NCBI GenBank assembly: GCA_029339195.1
Contig: JAPTJF010000550.1
Coordinates: 1 to 37,696, forward strand
Reading direction: 5' to 3'
DNA length: 37,696 nucleotides
Origin: Micractinium sp. NFX-FRZ
Taxonomy: Eukaryota > Chlorophyta > Trebouxiophyceae > Chlorellales > Chlorellaceae
Below, piece after piece: positions 19,099 through 31,755 of the stretch (its first letter is position 1; every line of letters begins with the position of its first letter). The translations under genes and the position numbers were made by a program. Under the pieces are notes generated by a model, which was not told the DNA's origin, made no database searches, and saw nothing but the letters and a program-made list of their open reading frames with translations.

Positions 19099-20134
19099 TC
19101 CTCATCCACACATATGATTTAGCTTGAACATACTGTTCGGCGGTGACGCAGCATCAGGCAGGCTGGCGCGGTTGCGACATGACGACTGCAGCGCTGCACG
19201 GCTGTGCGTTGCCCAGGCTCAAGCCTAGAAGCCCGCGCTGTGGGTGGGCTTGCTGCGTCCATGCTGCGGTGGCAGCCCCACCTATCTTGCCCTGGTGCCC
19301 ACCTGCTTTGTGACATTGCCAGGTCTGGACTGTGCTGCGCCCCGCCTGCCCTGCCTTGCTCGCCTCTTTATTTTTCGGTGTCTTGCTGCTGCTCTCTTCT
19401 GCTTCTTCTCTGTGTCTGGTCAAGCTATTCCGCTGCACCTTCGCTACCTTTCATTCACCCTCTTTCCTGAACCCTGCTGACATGAAACTCAAGGCCCCTC
19501 GACTATAAAGTATGCCCTCTTGGGTGGTTTACTTTAGGGAGACACGGGTTCCTGCTGGTATCAATGGCAAGCGATGGGAGCAGCAGCTGATAGTGTGCCA
19601 GAGTAGGAGCAGCAGTGTGCAGCGCGGCATGCCGCAGGATGTGGTTGGACCACCACCGGAACCTGGGGTGGAGGGCTGCCAGCGGGCTTCAAGCCGTGGC
19701 AAGCCGGGACTCTGGGATGTCGACTCAATGCACCGCCTACAGCTCAGACATGGACGGTCCTGCCTCACCGTGCTGGGTGCTGTGTGGCGTGCTGGGTGCT
19801 ATGCATTCCCTCGCGGTAGCGATCAGTGGGCGCCTCGTCCGCTGCATTGTTTGTCGGCTTCAACCCCGCCCTCATCGGACCGCGAGCTTCCACATTCACT
19901 GCGCAGCGTTTTGTTGACGCGGCGGCGATCTGCGTGTATTCTGCGCGGCAGCGTGCGAAAACAACGCATCTCCGTTCTCCAAGGACCACGCAGCGCACTC
20001 CCGCGCGCCCCGGGGCGCGGGCTCCTTACCCACCTGCAGCCGCCGCTGCCGCCGCCGGCGCCAGCCTGCAGCAGCGACAGCAGCGGCAGCGGCTCGGACT
20101 TGTGGCTGATCCCTAGTCCCCTGGTCCGGGAGCC
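19099..20134. other. Intergenic region upstream of HEATR5
   Basis: This holds the PDIL5-4 3' UTR and the HEATR5 promoter/5' UTR. A TATAAAG occurs at 19504 but is 630 bp before the HEATR5 start, so its role is doubtful. A perfect 16-bp palindrome (CGCGCCCCGGGGCGCG) lies at 20004-20019, 115 bp before the start. Open frames across the region have no recognisable protein sequence. Confidence 0.5.
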
Positions 20135-23100
20135 ATGGCGGCGCTTGACCCGACGCTCATGGGCAGCAGCGGCAGCCTCGCATATACCTTTGTGGATGAG
20201 GAGGTGCTGCTGGGCTTCCCCATCTTTGTGGCGGAGCTGGAGCTGCTGGTGGGTGCTGCCGGGCAGGGCCGTGTTTGTGTGCCTCTGTGCCTGTTTGCTG
20301 CTGCACTGTGGCGGCAGGCGGCAGTTCAGCTGTATTGCCTCCCTGCCAGCACATTGCTGCATGCAGCATGCACCGTGTGTGGTGCACCTGCATGGCGCAG
20401 CAGCACCCACTTCTTGCACTGCCCGCCGCGCACCTGTGCACCCCACCACACACATCTCCTCCTTGCTCATTCACCCGCAGGTGGGCAATGCGCGTGGGCG
20501 CGCCAAGCCGGACCAGGTGCAGTGCTTCCAGCTTCTGCAGAAGCTGGTGGTCACGCTAGACCGCTGCGAGCGGCCGCAGGTCAAAGAGTTCCAGCGGCGG
20601 TGCGAGGAGGCGGTGGTGGATGTGCTGCTGAAAGGAGCGCCGCCCCCGGTGCGTGTGTGGGCGGGGAACTTGCTGTGTAATGCTGCAAGGTGTCCGTGGG
20701 CGCAGGTGAAGGCGTGGGAGGAGGCGGTGGTGGGTGTGATGGCGCCGCTGCCGCTGCGTTGGGCAGGCACGGGGCTGGGGGCTGGCGGCGTGCACGTGAT
20801 TGTGCGAGTATCACTGTGACACCCGTGTGGGCTGCTGATTTTTGAATGAAATTGCTGTGTACGTTTATGAATGAAATTGCTGTGTATTAGTGATGAGGGT
20901 GGCAGTGCCGCTGCCGCTGCCGCTGCCGGCGCTTCACACGTGCGCGGCTCCAACGCAAGGCATGCATTTCTTGACACCTCCCCCAAGGTCTTCCTCACCT
21001 TCCCAATGTGGGTTGCACTCTCATGAGGCTGCACCAATTGTGCCCCTGCGGCCACCCCTCGCAGGTGCGGCGCCTCATCTGCCAGGTGCTGGCCAAGCTG
21101 TACTCGGCAGGCGACCAGCTGCCCCTCTACTCACGCGTATCCAGCCTGCAGCTGATGCTGGGCACAAAGGAGGCCTTCAGGTGGGTGGCGGGGCCACCCA
21201 GCTCGGGTTGTGAGCGTGCTGAGCCCTGCGACGGCGGCAAGCAGGCACAGCGCCCGTTGCACCTTTGCTGCCGGCTCCGCACACTGCAGCATGTGCCCTG
21301 CCTCCGGCGCTGCCCACTGCACCGCTTCCGCTGCTGCCCACTTGCCAACTCAGTTGTGTGGACCCCTCTCCACCTGCATCTCGCCAACATCTCGACATGC
21401 GCTGCCGCGTCCTGCCTGCATCTCGCCAACGTCTCGACATGCGCTGCCGCGTCCTGCCTGCAGCAGAGACACGCTTGAGGACATCCGGCTGGGTGCGCTG
21501 GAGTGCATGGCGGCGCTGTACTATGCGCAGGGGCGCTTCCTGTCGATTGGGGTGCAGGAGACGGTGGCGGTGGCCTCCAAGTACTGCAGCGCAAGGTGGG
21601 GCTGTGGGTCAGGGCAGGGCTGGCGTGTGGGTATGACGGTGAGAGCAGAGGTTGGCAGCCGTGAGGGGCTTGAGGAGAAGCGGCACGGCTGCCTCGACAG
21701 GACTAGAACCCCCTACAGGCCCCACCCTGCACCGCTCACCTGCGTGCAGGCACCTGGGCGAGCGCACGCTGCAGGCGGCGCTGGGCCTGCTGGCGGCGGC
21801 GGTGGAGGGCGTGGGCGGGGGGCACCGCCACGCGCAGGCGGTGCAGGCAGACGTGTTCAAAAGCGTGGACCGCCTGCTGGGGCAGCGTGACACCTGCCTG
21901 GACACGAAGCTAGCGTGCGCCAACGTGCTGCGAGCGCTGGGCGCCTGTGGCGGCGCCTTCCTGTGGGCCAACAGCCTGGCGGGTTTTGAGGCGGTCAAAG
22001 CGCTGTGCCTGGCGGGGTTGGAAGATGAGGCGCACGCTGTGCGTGCCGCGTTTGCACATGCGCTGGGCACCATCGCAGTGGCTGCCACCTCAGGTGAGCG
22101 GGGCGGTCGCCCCACATGTGGGGAGCCTGTGAGTAGCATGGCAGGCCGGGCTAGCTGGCACAAGCTGCGCAGCATGCAGGCAGGTACGCAGGCGCCTCTG
22201 CCTTCCCCCAGCAGTTTTAATCCTTACTGAACCCACCACCCCACTTCAATGCACATTGATTGTGTGCTGATGTGCAGGTACGGCACACAAAGCTTAGCAT
22301 GCTCTGGACAAGGAGTCACGTTAAACTATTTCCCACCTTGCTTTTCAATGCAACTCTGTCTTGCATCCTGGGCTGTGCAGATGCGGCGCGCGACTCGGTG
22401 CGTGCGCTGGAGAAGAGGCCTAAATACGTGGCTGCCCAGGAGAAGGCGCTAGCAGATGTGCCCACCGCCTGCCTGACCACACCTTTTGTGGAGGCTGCCT
22501 CCTACTCCAACCGTGCCTCGTGCACTGCACTGGCCCAGGCCTGGGTTGTGTACCTGACCGCCAGCCGGGCGAGCATGGAGGAGCAGGCAAGTCGCAGTGG
22601 CAATGTGGGGGGGGGGGGGCAAATAGGCAGATGCCGGTGCACCGCGGTGTGGAAGCTTGGTTTGCCCGCAGATGCGAGTCAGAGTGGGCTCCGTTGCTTG
22701 TTTGAGCAATGTCACTGCCCATGGAACCTGTTTCCTCTCTCCCAGGACCGCCTGTCGCCCTCTTCACCCGTTCTCACTGCCTCCACTGGTCCCTGCAGGC
22801 ATTTGTTGAGCTGGCGGTGCGGGTGCTGGAGATGCTGGGGGCGGCCTGCCTGGCGTCGGGCAGCTACCAAGAAGCCAGCATCGTGCCCGGGGAGGGGGAG
22901 CTTGGCATGGGCACCGGCAGCGGGGAGCGCCCACACGCGCAGGCAAGCACGGCTGGTGCCTGCATAGGGTGCCGTGCTTGCAGCTCAGGACTGCTTGAGC
23001 CACTGCCACGCTCATCCCAGATGCACTGCTTGCCCAGAGTTCGAACCTCTATGCTACCTGACCGCCTGACAGCGACCCACTGGTCCGCACTCCTGCAGGC

Positions 23101-26100
23101 CTGTGTGCTCTACATCCTGCGTGTGGGTGTGATTGAGCAGCTGGGCGAGAGCGGGCAACGGCTGCTGCTGGACCGCCTCGCTGGCGTGCTGGGCTTGCCG
23201 CTGGGGCAGTACACTCCCGTGGGGGTGGTCACCCTGGAGGCCATGGCGCTGCTGCTGGAGATCCTGGGAGAGGTGAGCGCCGAGAAGCGCGCTGAGCTGG
23301 AACCAGCTGTGGGCGCCAAGCTGGCGGGGCCGCACGCGTGCCTGCGCCTGCAGGCGGCCGCCACGGTGGCGGCGCTGGCGGTGGCGGAGCCGTCCAGCGC
23401 GGCACGCCTCGTCAGCGCCAGCCTGGCCAACCTGCACGCGGCGCTGGACAAGCTTGTAGCTGCCACCGCCTCGGCCTCGCCTGACCGCTCGCGACCGGGC
23501 GTCCCAGGCACGCCGCGTGGCGTGGGCTCAGTCAAGCTCAAGCCCGACATGAACGCTGTGCACGGCTGGGCGCTGAGCGGAGCCGCGCTGGTGGCTGCCT
23601 CGCGCCGCCTGCCGCTGGGCGTCCCCGCCTCCCTGCTGGCCGCAGTGCTCGACTATGCTGTGCGCCTCATCACCGAGCCGCTGTCGCAGCAGGTGGGTGC
23701 GCTTCTGGCAGAGTGGGTGTAAAGGTGGTGCATGCGAGAGAGACTGCCAGAGGATGACGCAGTCCCAAAGGCAGCCAAGAAGCCCAAGCTAGTCCCCAGC
23801 CCAAGCAAGCATGGCAAGCATGGCAAAGCTGCTTGCCCATACTTCTCACCCTTCCCATCCACCTTGCCACTGCCTTTGCTGCCTGCCGCAGGGCGTGGTG
23901 TCCTGCCTGGAGCGGGAGGCGGGGTACATCCTGCTGGGCACGCTGTGCGCCACGCTGCCCGCAGAACTGCTGCAGCAGCAGCCGCGGGAGCTGCTGGCGC
24001 TGTTTGAGCCGGCGCTGGGCGCCGAGGCAGCCACGGAGCTGGATCGGCGGTATTGCAGCAACGTGGTGAGTGAGCGGGGAGGGCTTGGGGTGGGGGAGGG
24101 CAGAAGATGTTACCTCGTAGATCTTGCTAGCTAGCACTTCCAACCTGCACATGATTGCCTGCTCTCTGTTTGTGTTTCTGCCAAGCTCTGCCATGCTGCG
24201 CCCTGCTGTGCCCTGCTGTGCAGGCCAGCCTGGACCATGTGGTGGCCATGGAGCTGTGGTGGCGAGCAGCGGCGCTGCAGGCGCTTCAGGCTTGCATCAA
24301 CGGGCCGCTGGCCACGGCGCCACGTGGCGAGCAGCCGGCGCTGCATCGGCGGGCGGCGGCGCTGCTCAAGCCCACGCTTGATGTGCTGACCGCACATGCA
24401 GCGCTGCAGGTGACCTGACAGGCTGTGCTGCCTTACTGAGTCTGATGCTATGTGCTGCATGTTGACAGCTAGATGCCTCTGCTGAACGGGCTAGTTTGCC
24501 ATGCCGGCTGCTCACGTGTTCATGCTGCGCGGTCGGCCTGCCGTGCAGGAGCCTGCGCGCGGCAAGGGCGGGCCCTCTGGCATGTTTGCTGGAGCCGCAG
24601 CGCTGCTGCAGTTGCGCCTGCTCGAGGCATATGCCGCGATGCCGAACCCAGCAGCGTATACTGATGAGCAGGAGGCGCTGATCAAGCTGTGCATGCGCAC
24701 TGTCAGGTGTGCTGGGTGGGGTGGGGTGGGGGTAGGGAAGCAGGCACAGCACGTTAGGAAGGGCACATGCAGCCACCTCAGCTCCCAGTGCCCCAGACAC
24801 CACGCTTCTCAACGTGCTCACGCCATCCTTATCATTACATGAATGCCATCCCGCAGGTCTGCTGCCACCGGCGTGTCTGGGCAGATGCTGCAGTCTGCGC
24901 TGCGCCGCTGGCTGAATGGCGGCGACGAGCTGCTGGGCCCCGGGCAGATGGGGCGGGACCCGCTGGAGCGGGCTCTGTACAGCTTTGAGGGGGTGGCGGG
25001 TGGACCGCACATTCACCCTTGGCAGGCGGGCAGCCGTGCAGGCATTGGGTATGCCATGGAGGAAGAGGGGGAGCAGCGTGACGGCAACGGCGGCGGCGGT
25101 GGGCAGGAGCAGGGCGGCGGCGGCGGCAGTGCAGGTGAGGCGGGGTGTGAGGGTCGAGCGAGTGCGCTTGCACAGTGAAGGCGGCATTTGTGGTCGTGGC
25201 GTGCTCCCAGGATGTCGCGGTCAAGCTTCTTGTGCAGTGCATGCCACCCACACTTTCGCCTCCTGCCCGCTGTCCCCTGCAGGGGCCGTGGCCGCCTCGC
25301 CCTACCCACAGCCGCGCGCTCTGGGCGCTGCGCTGCTGGAGGCGCAGCTCAGCCTGATTGGAAGGATCCTGGCAGCAGTGGCGCCCGTGAACCAGGCCGC
25401 AATTCTGGACGCCCTCCTCACGGTGGCGCAGTGTGGGGCTGGGCCGTCGGGCCCCCAGCGGCGCAAGGACAAAATAGAGCCAGCAAAGCGGCAGGCAGCC
25501 GCCATGGCAGCGGCTGCTGCTGCATTAGCGGGCGCGGCACAGCTGGCGGCGGCGGGGCGCGCGGCACTAGCATCAGCAGGCACCGAGCTGGCGCCCCGCA
25601 TGCGCCAGCTGGCAGATGAGGTGCTGGAGGAAAGCGCGGGCAGCGTGGCGCTGCAGCGTGCGGCGGCAGATCTCTATGCCGCTGCTGCCCAGCTGAGCAC
25701 GGACGCAGGGGCCACCTCCCTGGTGCGAGCACTGTGCAAGCAGATGGCTGACACCACCTCGCTGCCCCGCCGTGCCGCGCTGGCGCTGGCAGTGGGGTCG
25801 TGTGGCCGTGCAGTGGGCGGGCTGAGCCTGCAGGCAGTGCTGCCGCTGGCCACAGAGACGCTGGTGGCGGTGGCTGCTGCCTCAGACAAGTCCATCAGGT
25901 GGGCACCCGTGCTTGAGAGGCATGCCCCGCTGGCTTGATTGTTTCAGTGCCCGCACAAGCGGGTACAGGCAGGCGCAGGCGCGTACAGCAGGTGCCAGGC
26001 GGTACAAGCGGGCGGTAGTTTTCAATCTGGCTGTGCGTGTCTGTGCATTCCGGTCAGCTTGCATCCAGCAGCATCCCGTACCGCGCGGGGTCACCCTGTG

Positions 26101-29100
26101 CTTCACCCACACCAACTCCTTCCCGTTCTGCCCAACTGCCCTCCCATGTGCAGCGTGTGGGTCATGCACGCCATGCTGCTGCTGGCCAATGCTGCGGGCC
26201 TCGCGTTCGTGCCCAACCTGAAGCACTTGCTGGGCCTGGCGCAGAGCATGATGCTGTCAGGTGGGGGATGTGGGGCGGTGAGGGGGGTGCTGGCTAGCTG
26301 CCTGTTTGGTTAGTGGGGATGCAGGGTGCCAGGCCATCACGGAAGAGCGCAGAGCAGTGCAAGGGTGTTGCATGCATCTGCGCCCTGCAAGGCTCTCAGC
26401 ACACCTGCCTGCACGCTCCCTTGCCCTGCTGCGCAGAGGAGGCGTACTGCCTGGCGGGCCTGCTGCCCGCGGTGGGGCGGCTGGCCAACGCCGCCGTGGC
26501 GCTGCTGGGTCCAGACTACACGTTTGGGTCCCCAGCCTACATGGCCTGCAAGTCGATCATAAACGACATGCGCGCCCTGGAGGAGAGCGGTGAGACTTCC
26601 TTTGGGCAACCCAAACGCCAACGATGCTGCATGCACGCGCATGCCTGCAGCTGCGCAGGGGGATGTGTGGCGGGCACTCGGTCTCATGAGGTGGACGTAG
26701 CAAAGGGCATAGCTTGTGCCCCACACCACGGTGCCCTGCCTGCTTGCCTGCCAGATCCCCTGCCACCCCATGCCATTGACCACAGCTCTACAGGTTTTGA
26801 TTTCTATTCACTTCACCTCCACTTGCCCCTGTGTTTCACCGCAGGCGGCTCTCACCGCCGCACCGACGACGCGGTGTCTGCAGCCCTGGAGACGGTGCTG
26901 TATGCGCAGATGCTGGTGCTCTTTGCCCCGCAGGCTGTGCCTGCCAAGAGCCACCTGCCGGTGCTCGTCAGGTGCGTGTTTGCTAGCCAGCTGGCCAGGG
27001 ATGCATGAAGGTGTAACTGCTGGTGCTCTGACAACAGTAGTTGAGCTGCCCATCTGAGCAAGCCTGAACATTGCACCACTCCATTCGTTGTCTGCAGCAA
27101 CCTGCTGTCCCGGCAGCCTCGGCTGCGCAAGGCGGCAGCTGACACGCTGCGCCACCTGGCGGAGCGGGATGCGCGCGCTGTGCTGGCGGAGCGCATCGAA
27201 ACCTCGCTGTTTGCGGCACTCGACTCTGAGACAGGTCAGTAGTTGGGATGAGGCTGCCGGGTATCAGTGCTGGGCTGTGCACTTCAGCTTTCCAGCCAAC
27301 CAGCCAGGCTGCCATCCAGCCTGCGCATCTGCCCGTTGTGTCCAGCACGCCAGCCAGCAGAACTGTGTCATCTTCAAGCGCTGCGGCTAGATCGTCATGC
27401 CTTCTTTCCATCCCTTCTTCCGCTCTGCCCCACCCTGCCTGCAGACCCCGGCATCGCCTCCCAGATCAAGGCCATCCTGAGCACACTGCTGGCAGCAGGT
27501 GCAGCTGAGGAGCCCTCCCGCTGGCTCATGCTGTGCTCAGAAGTGGTCATGGCAGCAGCACCCGGCAGCACTGCAGCCGCCGAGGAGCAGGCGGCTGCAG
27601 AGAAGCAGGCAGCAGCGCACGACAGCGATGAGGATGAGGAGGGGGTAGTGGCAGCGGCCCCCAAGCCTGCACCCGCACCAGCAGCAGTGTCCGGCTCTCT
27701 GGCTCCCGTCGTCAAGCTGCCCTCGTTCTCCCCTCGCCTGCGCACGCGCCTGTTTGCGGCGCACCTGCTGCTGCGCATTCCTGAGCTCGTGTGCGCTGCC
27801 GACCCGCGGCACACGGACTTGGCAGCAGCGCAGGCGGCCGTCAAGGCGGGCACGGGCGGTGACTGGCTGGTGCTGCGCCTGCAGCAGTTGGTGGACCTTG
27901 CCTTCCGCATGGCCAGCGGCCAGCTGGAGGTGAGCTGGCACTGGCTGTCGGAGCGGCCATGCTGGCACGAGGGCTGCATGAATAAACCCTGGGCTGAGGG
28001 CAGACGCGACCCCGGGTGGCTAGTGTGTGTTAAGTGTGTTGGTCTTGATTAGCAGATGGCAGCTGCCTTCGAGGTGGCCTCATGCTCCGCCCAGCAGTTT
28101 TCAGTCCGTGCAGCTGCTCTGCGTACACCTCTGCCGTCCTTGGAATGCTGCCATTTCCAGCCCAGCAGCGCTCGAGCTCCTTTACGCATTGCGCTTTCTG
28201 TGATGGTGCAGGCCCTGCGCCCGCGTGGCGTGCGCCTCATGCACGCTGTGCTGGCCTGCTTTGGCGATGCGCCAGACCCGATGGTGGAGGGTGCCCGCCT
28301 CATGGAGCTGTACCAGGCACAGATTGTGTCGGCGCTGCGGTGAGCAGGGCGGAGTGTCGTTGCGGGGTAGGGGCAGGGCAGTTGGCTTGCACATGGCAGG
28401 TCCTGGCGTGCTGCATTGCTGCCTCCGCGCTGGAAAGTGTTGCACGGTATGTCCTGCTGACTTCTCGCTCTCTCTCCTTGGCCTTCTGTGCAGGGCCAGC
28501 CTGGCTGTCGGCTCTGCGCCGTCGCTGAGCGCCGCTGGTGCCAGCCTGGCGGCCGCCTTCCTCGAGAAAGGGCTGGACGGCGGTGATGCGGCAGTGCTGC
28601 AGCGCCTGATGGGGCTGCTGGCGGCACCACTGGAGCAGTGGGGCAGCAGCTCTCAGGTGAGGCCCTGTGCCGTGCAGATGCTGAACTGGTGCAGCGTGCG
28701 CACTTGCTGCACTGCTGCTGCGTGCCTGCGTGCACAAGCGTTGCTGCCCTGGTGGTTTGGGGGTACCTCACACTCACAAGCCTGTGGGAGAGCCTCACCT
28801 TTTCAGCCTGTACACACGCTTCTCCGCCCCCTCCCCTCCCTCTTCACCCCAGCAGGACCAGCAGCTGTATGCCGAGTGGGTGGACGTGCAGGCGCGTGTG
28901 GCGCTGCTGGAGGCCCATGCGCACTGCACCGTGCTGGCAGCCGCAGCCGACGGCGACAGCGCCACATGGCGGGTGGTGCGCCAAGCACAGAGCCCCCACC
29001 TGCAGCTGCTGCTGGACGGCTGGCTAGGGTAGGTCTTTTCTGCTGCTTGCTTGCCTGCTTGCAACTGCGCAGTGCATTCACCTTATTCCTGATTGCCAGG

Positions 29101-31755
29101 GGATCAAGAGCATTGTCCGCATGCCGGCGCCTGGCTCCCTCCATGCACGCCTGCATCTCACCCTGTGCATACAAATGCCTGCCGCTTACCTGGGTGTGCG
29201 CTTTATGGCTGCAGGCTGCTCCAAGACTATGTTGTGGTGTGCACCCAGCCGGCAGATGTGTGCGCCAGCTACCGGCTCTGCCTTTGCCAGCTGTCGCCAG
29301 CCAACGGCGCCGATGCTGCTGCTGCCGCCCCCGAAGAGAACGGCAAGCCAGCAGCCACCGGCACCCCTGCTGCGGCAGTGGGGCCTACTCCTGCGGCTGT
29401 CATGTCAGCGGTGCGTCCAGCGCTGCAGCGTGCCTGGCCCTCTGCTCTGGATGCAGCTACCATGGTCCTGGCAGAGCAGCGGGTGTCGGGTGACAGCAGC
29501 GAGGCAGCACACACCCAGGACCTGCACGCCACTCTGCTCGACATCAGCCAGCTGGCGCTCAGCCAGGCGGCAGATGCGGCTGCAGCAGCCGGCGCTGCCA
29601 GCGGTGCCAATAGCAGCAGCAGCCTGCAAGGGCAGCAGCAGCGGGAGCTGGCCGAAGTGCTGCCCATGCTGGCAGCTGCGCTGACGGCTCTCAGGCGGCT
29701 GACGGTGCAGCAATTTGTGGCAGCTGGCTGGGTGGGAGGAGAGGTGGAGCGGGAGCTGGTGGCAGCGCTGTTGAGGCTGCTGCAAGGGGTGCTGCTGCCA
29801 CTGTCGTCCGCCGGTGCAGAGCAGGCAGCAGCCTTGGCGGCAGAGGTGGCTGCGGTGCTGCGCCAGCTGCCTGGAGGCACTGGCGTGCAGCAGCAGGTTG
29901 TGTCGGCGGCGCGTGCCATTGTGCAGCTGGCAGGCAGCGGAGGTGGCAGCCCGGCAGCTGCTGCGGATGCGCTGGCAGCGGTCACGCAGCAGCTGCGGTC
30001 AGCTGGCAGCCCAGATGCCTATATCCCCTGCCTGCACCAGGCACTAGAGCTTGGGGTGGAGGCCGCCTGCTCCAGCACAGACCAGCAGGTGCTTGCAGCA
30101 GCGGCAGCCTTCCTTTCAGAAGTCGCTTCCACTGCCTGGGAGCAGCAGCAGCACGGCACCGCATCTCTCAACGGCAGCGGCAGCAGCGGTGGCACGGATC
30201 TGCCGCCAGTGGAGAGCGTCCTTGCAGCGGCACTGCAGCCGCTGGCGCAGCATGTGCGGCAGTGCAGCAGTAGCAGCAGCAATGGCAGTGCTGGCGCGGC
30301 AGGCGGCAGGGGCAGGCGATTGGAGGCAGTGCTAGGCAGCCTGCTGTCGCTGGGCGGTGTGCTGGGACCGCTGCCTGACAGCAGCAGCCTCCCATCTGGC
30401 CCCGTTGCAGCGGCAGCAGCCGCCGTCACGGCGCCAACAGCCCCTGCGCCAGCAGCCCCCGTGCCCCCAGCAGCAGCAGCAGCAGCAGTTGATGAGGACG
30501 ACTGGAGTGACGACCCCTTTGGGGACAGCACAGCAGAGGGGGAGGCGGGGACGGAGACGGCGGCACCTGCAGCTGAGACAGCAGCAGAGGTGTCAGCTGG
30601 CGCAGCTGAGTCAGCCCCTGAAGCTGCAGCAGGCGCCACCATGGAGCCGGCAGCAGTAGGGAGCCAGCAGGGGGAGGACGATGAGTGGGGCGACAATCCA
30701 TTTGCTGACAGCTCAGCAGCAGCAGAGGGTGAGGCGGCCCCAGAGGCAGCAGCAGAACCAGCTGTGCCAGCAGCTGCGCAGCAGGAGGACGACGAGTGGG
30801 GCGACGACCCTTTTGTGGACAGCACGGCAGCAGCAGAGGCAGTAGCCATTGCGGCAGCGGCGCCCGTGGCCGCAGCGGGAGCAGCGCTAGCGGAGCTGTC
30901 AGTCGCGGATGCCGGCAGTACAGTGGCAGCAGCTGGCCGGCAGCTGGTGCTGGATCTGCTGGCTGAGCTGGCAGGCAGCGCTGATCACGCTGTGCAGCTG
31001 CACACGCTGGCGGCCCTGCGCGCCTTCCTGCAGCAGCAGCAGCTGCGGCCCGCAGCGGAGCAGCAGCGCCCCTGGGCACTGGCCTGCGCGGCTGCTGCGC
31101 TGCCAGGCGCATCGGCGCGTGTGCATGAGCTGATGAGCGGCACGGCGCCAGTGGGTGGCATGGGCCTTGGCGAGACGGATGTACAGGTGTGTGGGCAGAA
31201 GGGCAGCTGAGGAGGTGCACGTGAGGATCAGATGCGAAAGGGGCAGGCAGGGGAGATGCATGCCACGCGCGATGCGCTCTACTGCGGGGTATGTGCACCC
31301 AAGAAGCTGCTCCTGCCAGCAGCCACCATGAGCCCGTGACCTCCTCTTTCATCTCCACCGTCCTGCAGGTGGTGGCGGAGACGCTCAAGGCGGGTCTGTT
31401 GGCAGTGAATGTGGCGGGCGAGGGCGCCCCTGGTGCCCAGGCCTCGCTGCTGCGCCTGCTGGTGCCGGTCCTCATAGAGGTGGCTGCCCCTCAGGCACCC
31501 CCCACCCCTCTCCTGGTGGACATGGCAGTCAAGCTGCTCACACACCTGGCCTCCAGCCCGGCCGCTGCCGCCTTCCGCACAGTGGCGGCCGAACTGCCGG
31601 CCAGCACCAAGCAGCGGCTGCAGGGGGCGCTGCAGGCGGCAGCTGCGGGCGCAGCAGCAGCGGCACCGGGTGCGGTGGCAGTGCCGGTGGCGGCCTCTAG
31701 CGGTCCCATGCAGAGGGCGACTGTGAAGCTCAACTTTGCTGCCTTCAAAAAGTGA
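20135..31755 (+). CDS. HEATR5: HEATR5/SWEETIE/Laa1-type HEAT-repeat trafficking protein
   Basis: Exons: 20135-20248, 20481-20648, 21065-21180, 21467-21595, 21750-22093, 22381-22586, 22799-22942, 23099-23692, 23892-24065, 24224-24409, 24549-24706, 24857-25134, 25283-25898, 26154-26260, 26437-26589, 26845-26971, 27098-27234, 27445-27929, 28212-28339, 28494-28656, 28856-29028, 29215-31186, 31369-31755; about 2352 aa, close to plant SWEETIE and human HEATR5B. Family landmarks in order: PPPVRRLICQVLAKLYSAGD near the start, SVWVMHAMLLLANAAG mid-protein, IASQIKAILSTLL, then FRMASGQLE joined to ALRPRGVRLMHAV and LYQAQIVSALR. The protein is essentially a helical solenoid; relatives bind AP-1 and aftiphilin-type partners for TGN-endosome traffic. 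Exon 22 carries a long Ala/Gln/Ser linker with three acidic W-x(2-4)-(D/N)PF motifs (W1997, W2058, W2095). Introns 6 and 7 use GC donors. Acceptors of exons 4 and 21 are CAGCAG, allowing one-residue variants. Start: first ATG of the frame in a CC-ATGGCG context. Confidence 0.9.
20701..20758 (+). repeat. In-frame copy of HEATR5 exon 2 3' part in intron 2
   Basis: Intron 2 reads QVKAWEEAVVGVM, in the exon 2 frame, where exon 2 has QVKEFQRRCEEAVVDVL. A 16-nt block (GAGGAGGCGGTGGTGG) is identical at 20604 and 20718, 114 nt apart. The exon frame is open through the copy until a TGA at 20817. Confidence 0.85.
20843..20886 (+). repeat. AT-rich direct repeat, period 25, in HEATR5 intron 2
   Basis: The 19-nt word TGAATGAAATTGCTGTGTA occurs at 20843-20861 and 20868-20886. 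It is the most AT-rich short patch in this gene, set in otherwise GC-rich intron sequence. Confidence 0.9.
21373..21456 (+). repeat. 42-nt tandem repeat abutting the HEATR5 exon 4 acceptor
   Basis: Units 21373-21414 and 21415-21456 differ at one base. Each begins CCTGCATCTC; the real acceptor CCTGCAGCAG follows directly at 21457, as if it were the start of a third unit. The repeat supplies the region expected to contain the branch point. Confidence 0.95.
22270..22296 (+). repeat. Possible copy of HEATR5 exon 6 acceptor and 5' edge
   Basis: TGTGCAGGTACGGCACACAAAG parallels the exon 6 acceptor and start TGTGCAGATGCGGCGCGCGACT, most differences being G-to-A. Offset 105 nt. Confidence 0.45.

Noticed and set aside
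19503..19509. TATAAAG as the HEATR5 TATA box
   Set aside because: It lies 630 bp before the start codon with no sign of an upstream exon; cannot be supported.
19512..20819. A 435-codon plus-strand open frame covering the HEATR5 promoter and exon 1 region
   Set aside because: It reads HEATR5 exon 1 out of frame; only its last part coincides with the exon 2 frame. The upstream translation shows no family likeness.
22943..23098. HEATR5 intron 7 treated as coding
   Set aside because: The frame is open for 52 codons, but the translation is Cys/Ser-rich and unlike the flanking helices, and good GCAAGC/CTGCAG borders bracket it. Retention remains possible.
28056..28073. Possible 18-nt micro-exon (MAAAFE) in HEATR5 intron 18
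   Set aside because: It has AG before and GTGG after and is in frame, but family alignment joins GQLE directly to ALRPRG. It may be another weak echo of the exon 18 end.
30019..31475. Long minus-strand open frames opposite HEATR5 exon 22
   Set aside because: They mirror a strongly biased coding exon, read as Ser/Ala/Pro or Leu/Pro strings, and end without protein-like features.
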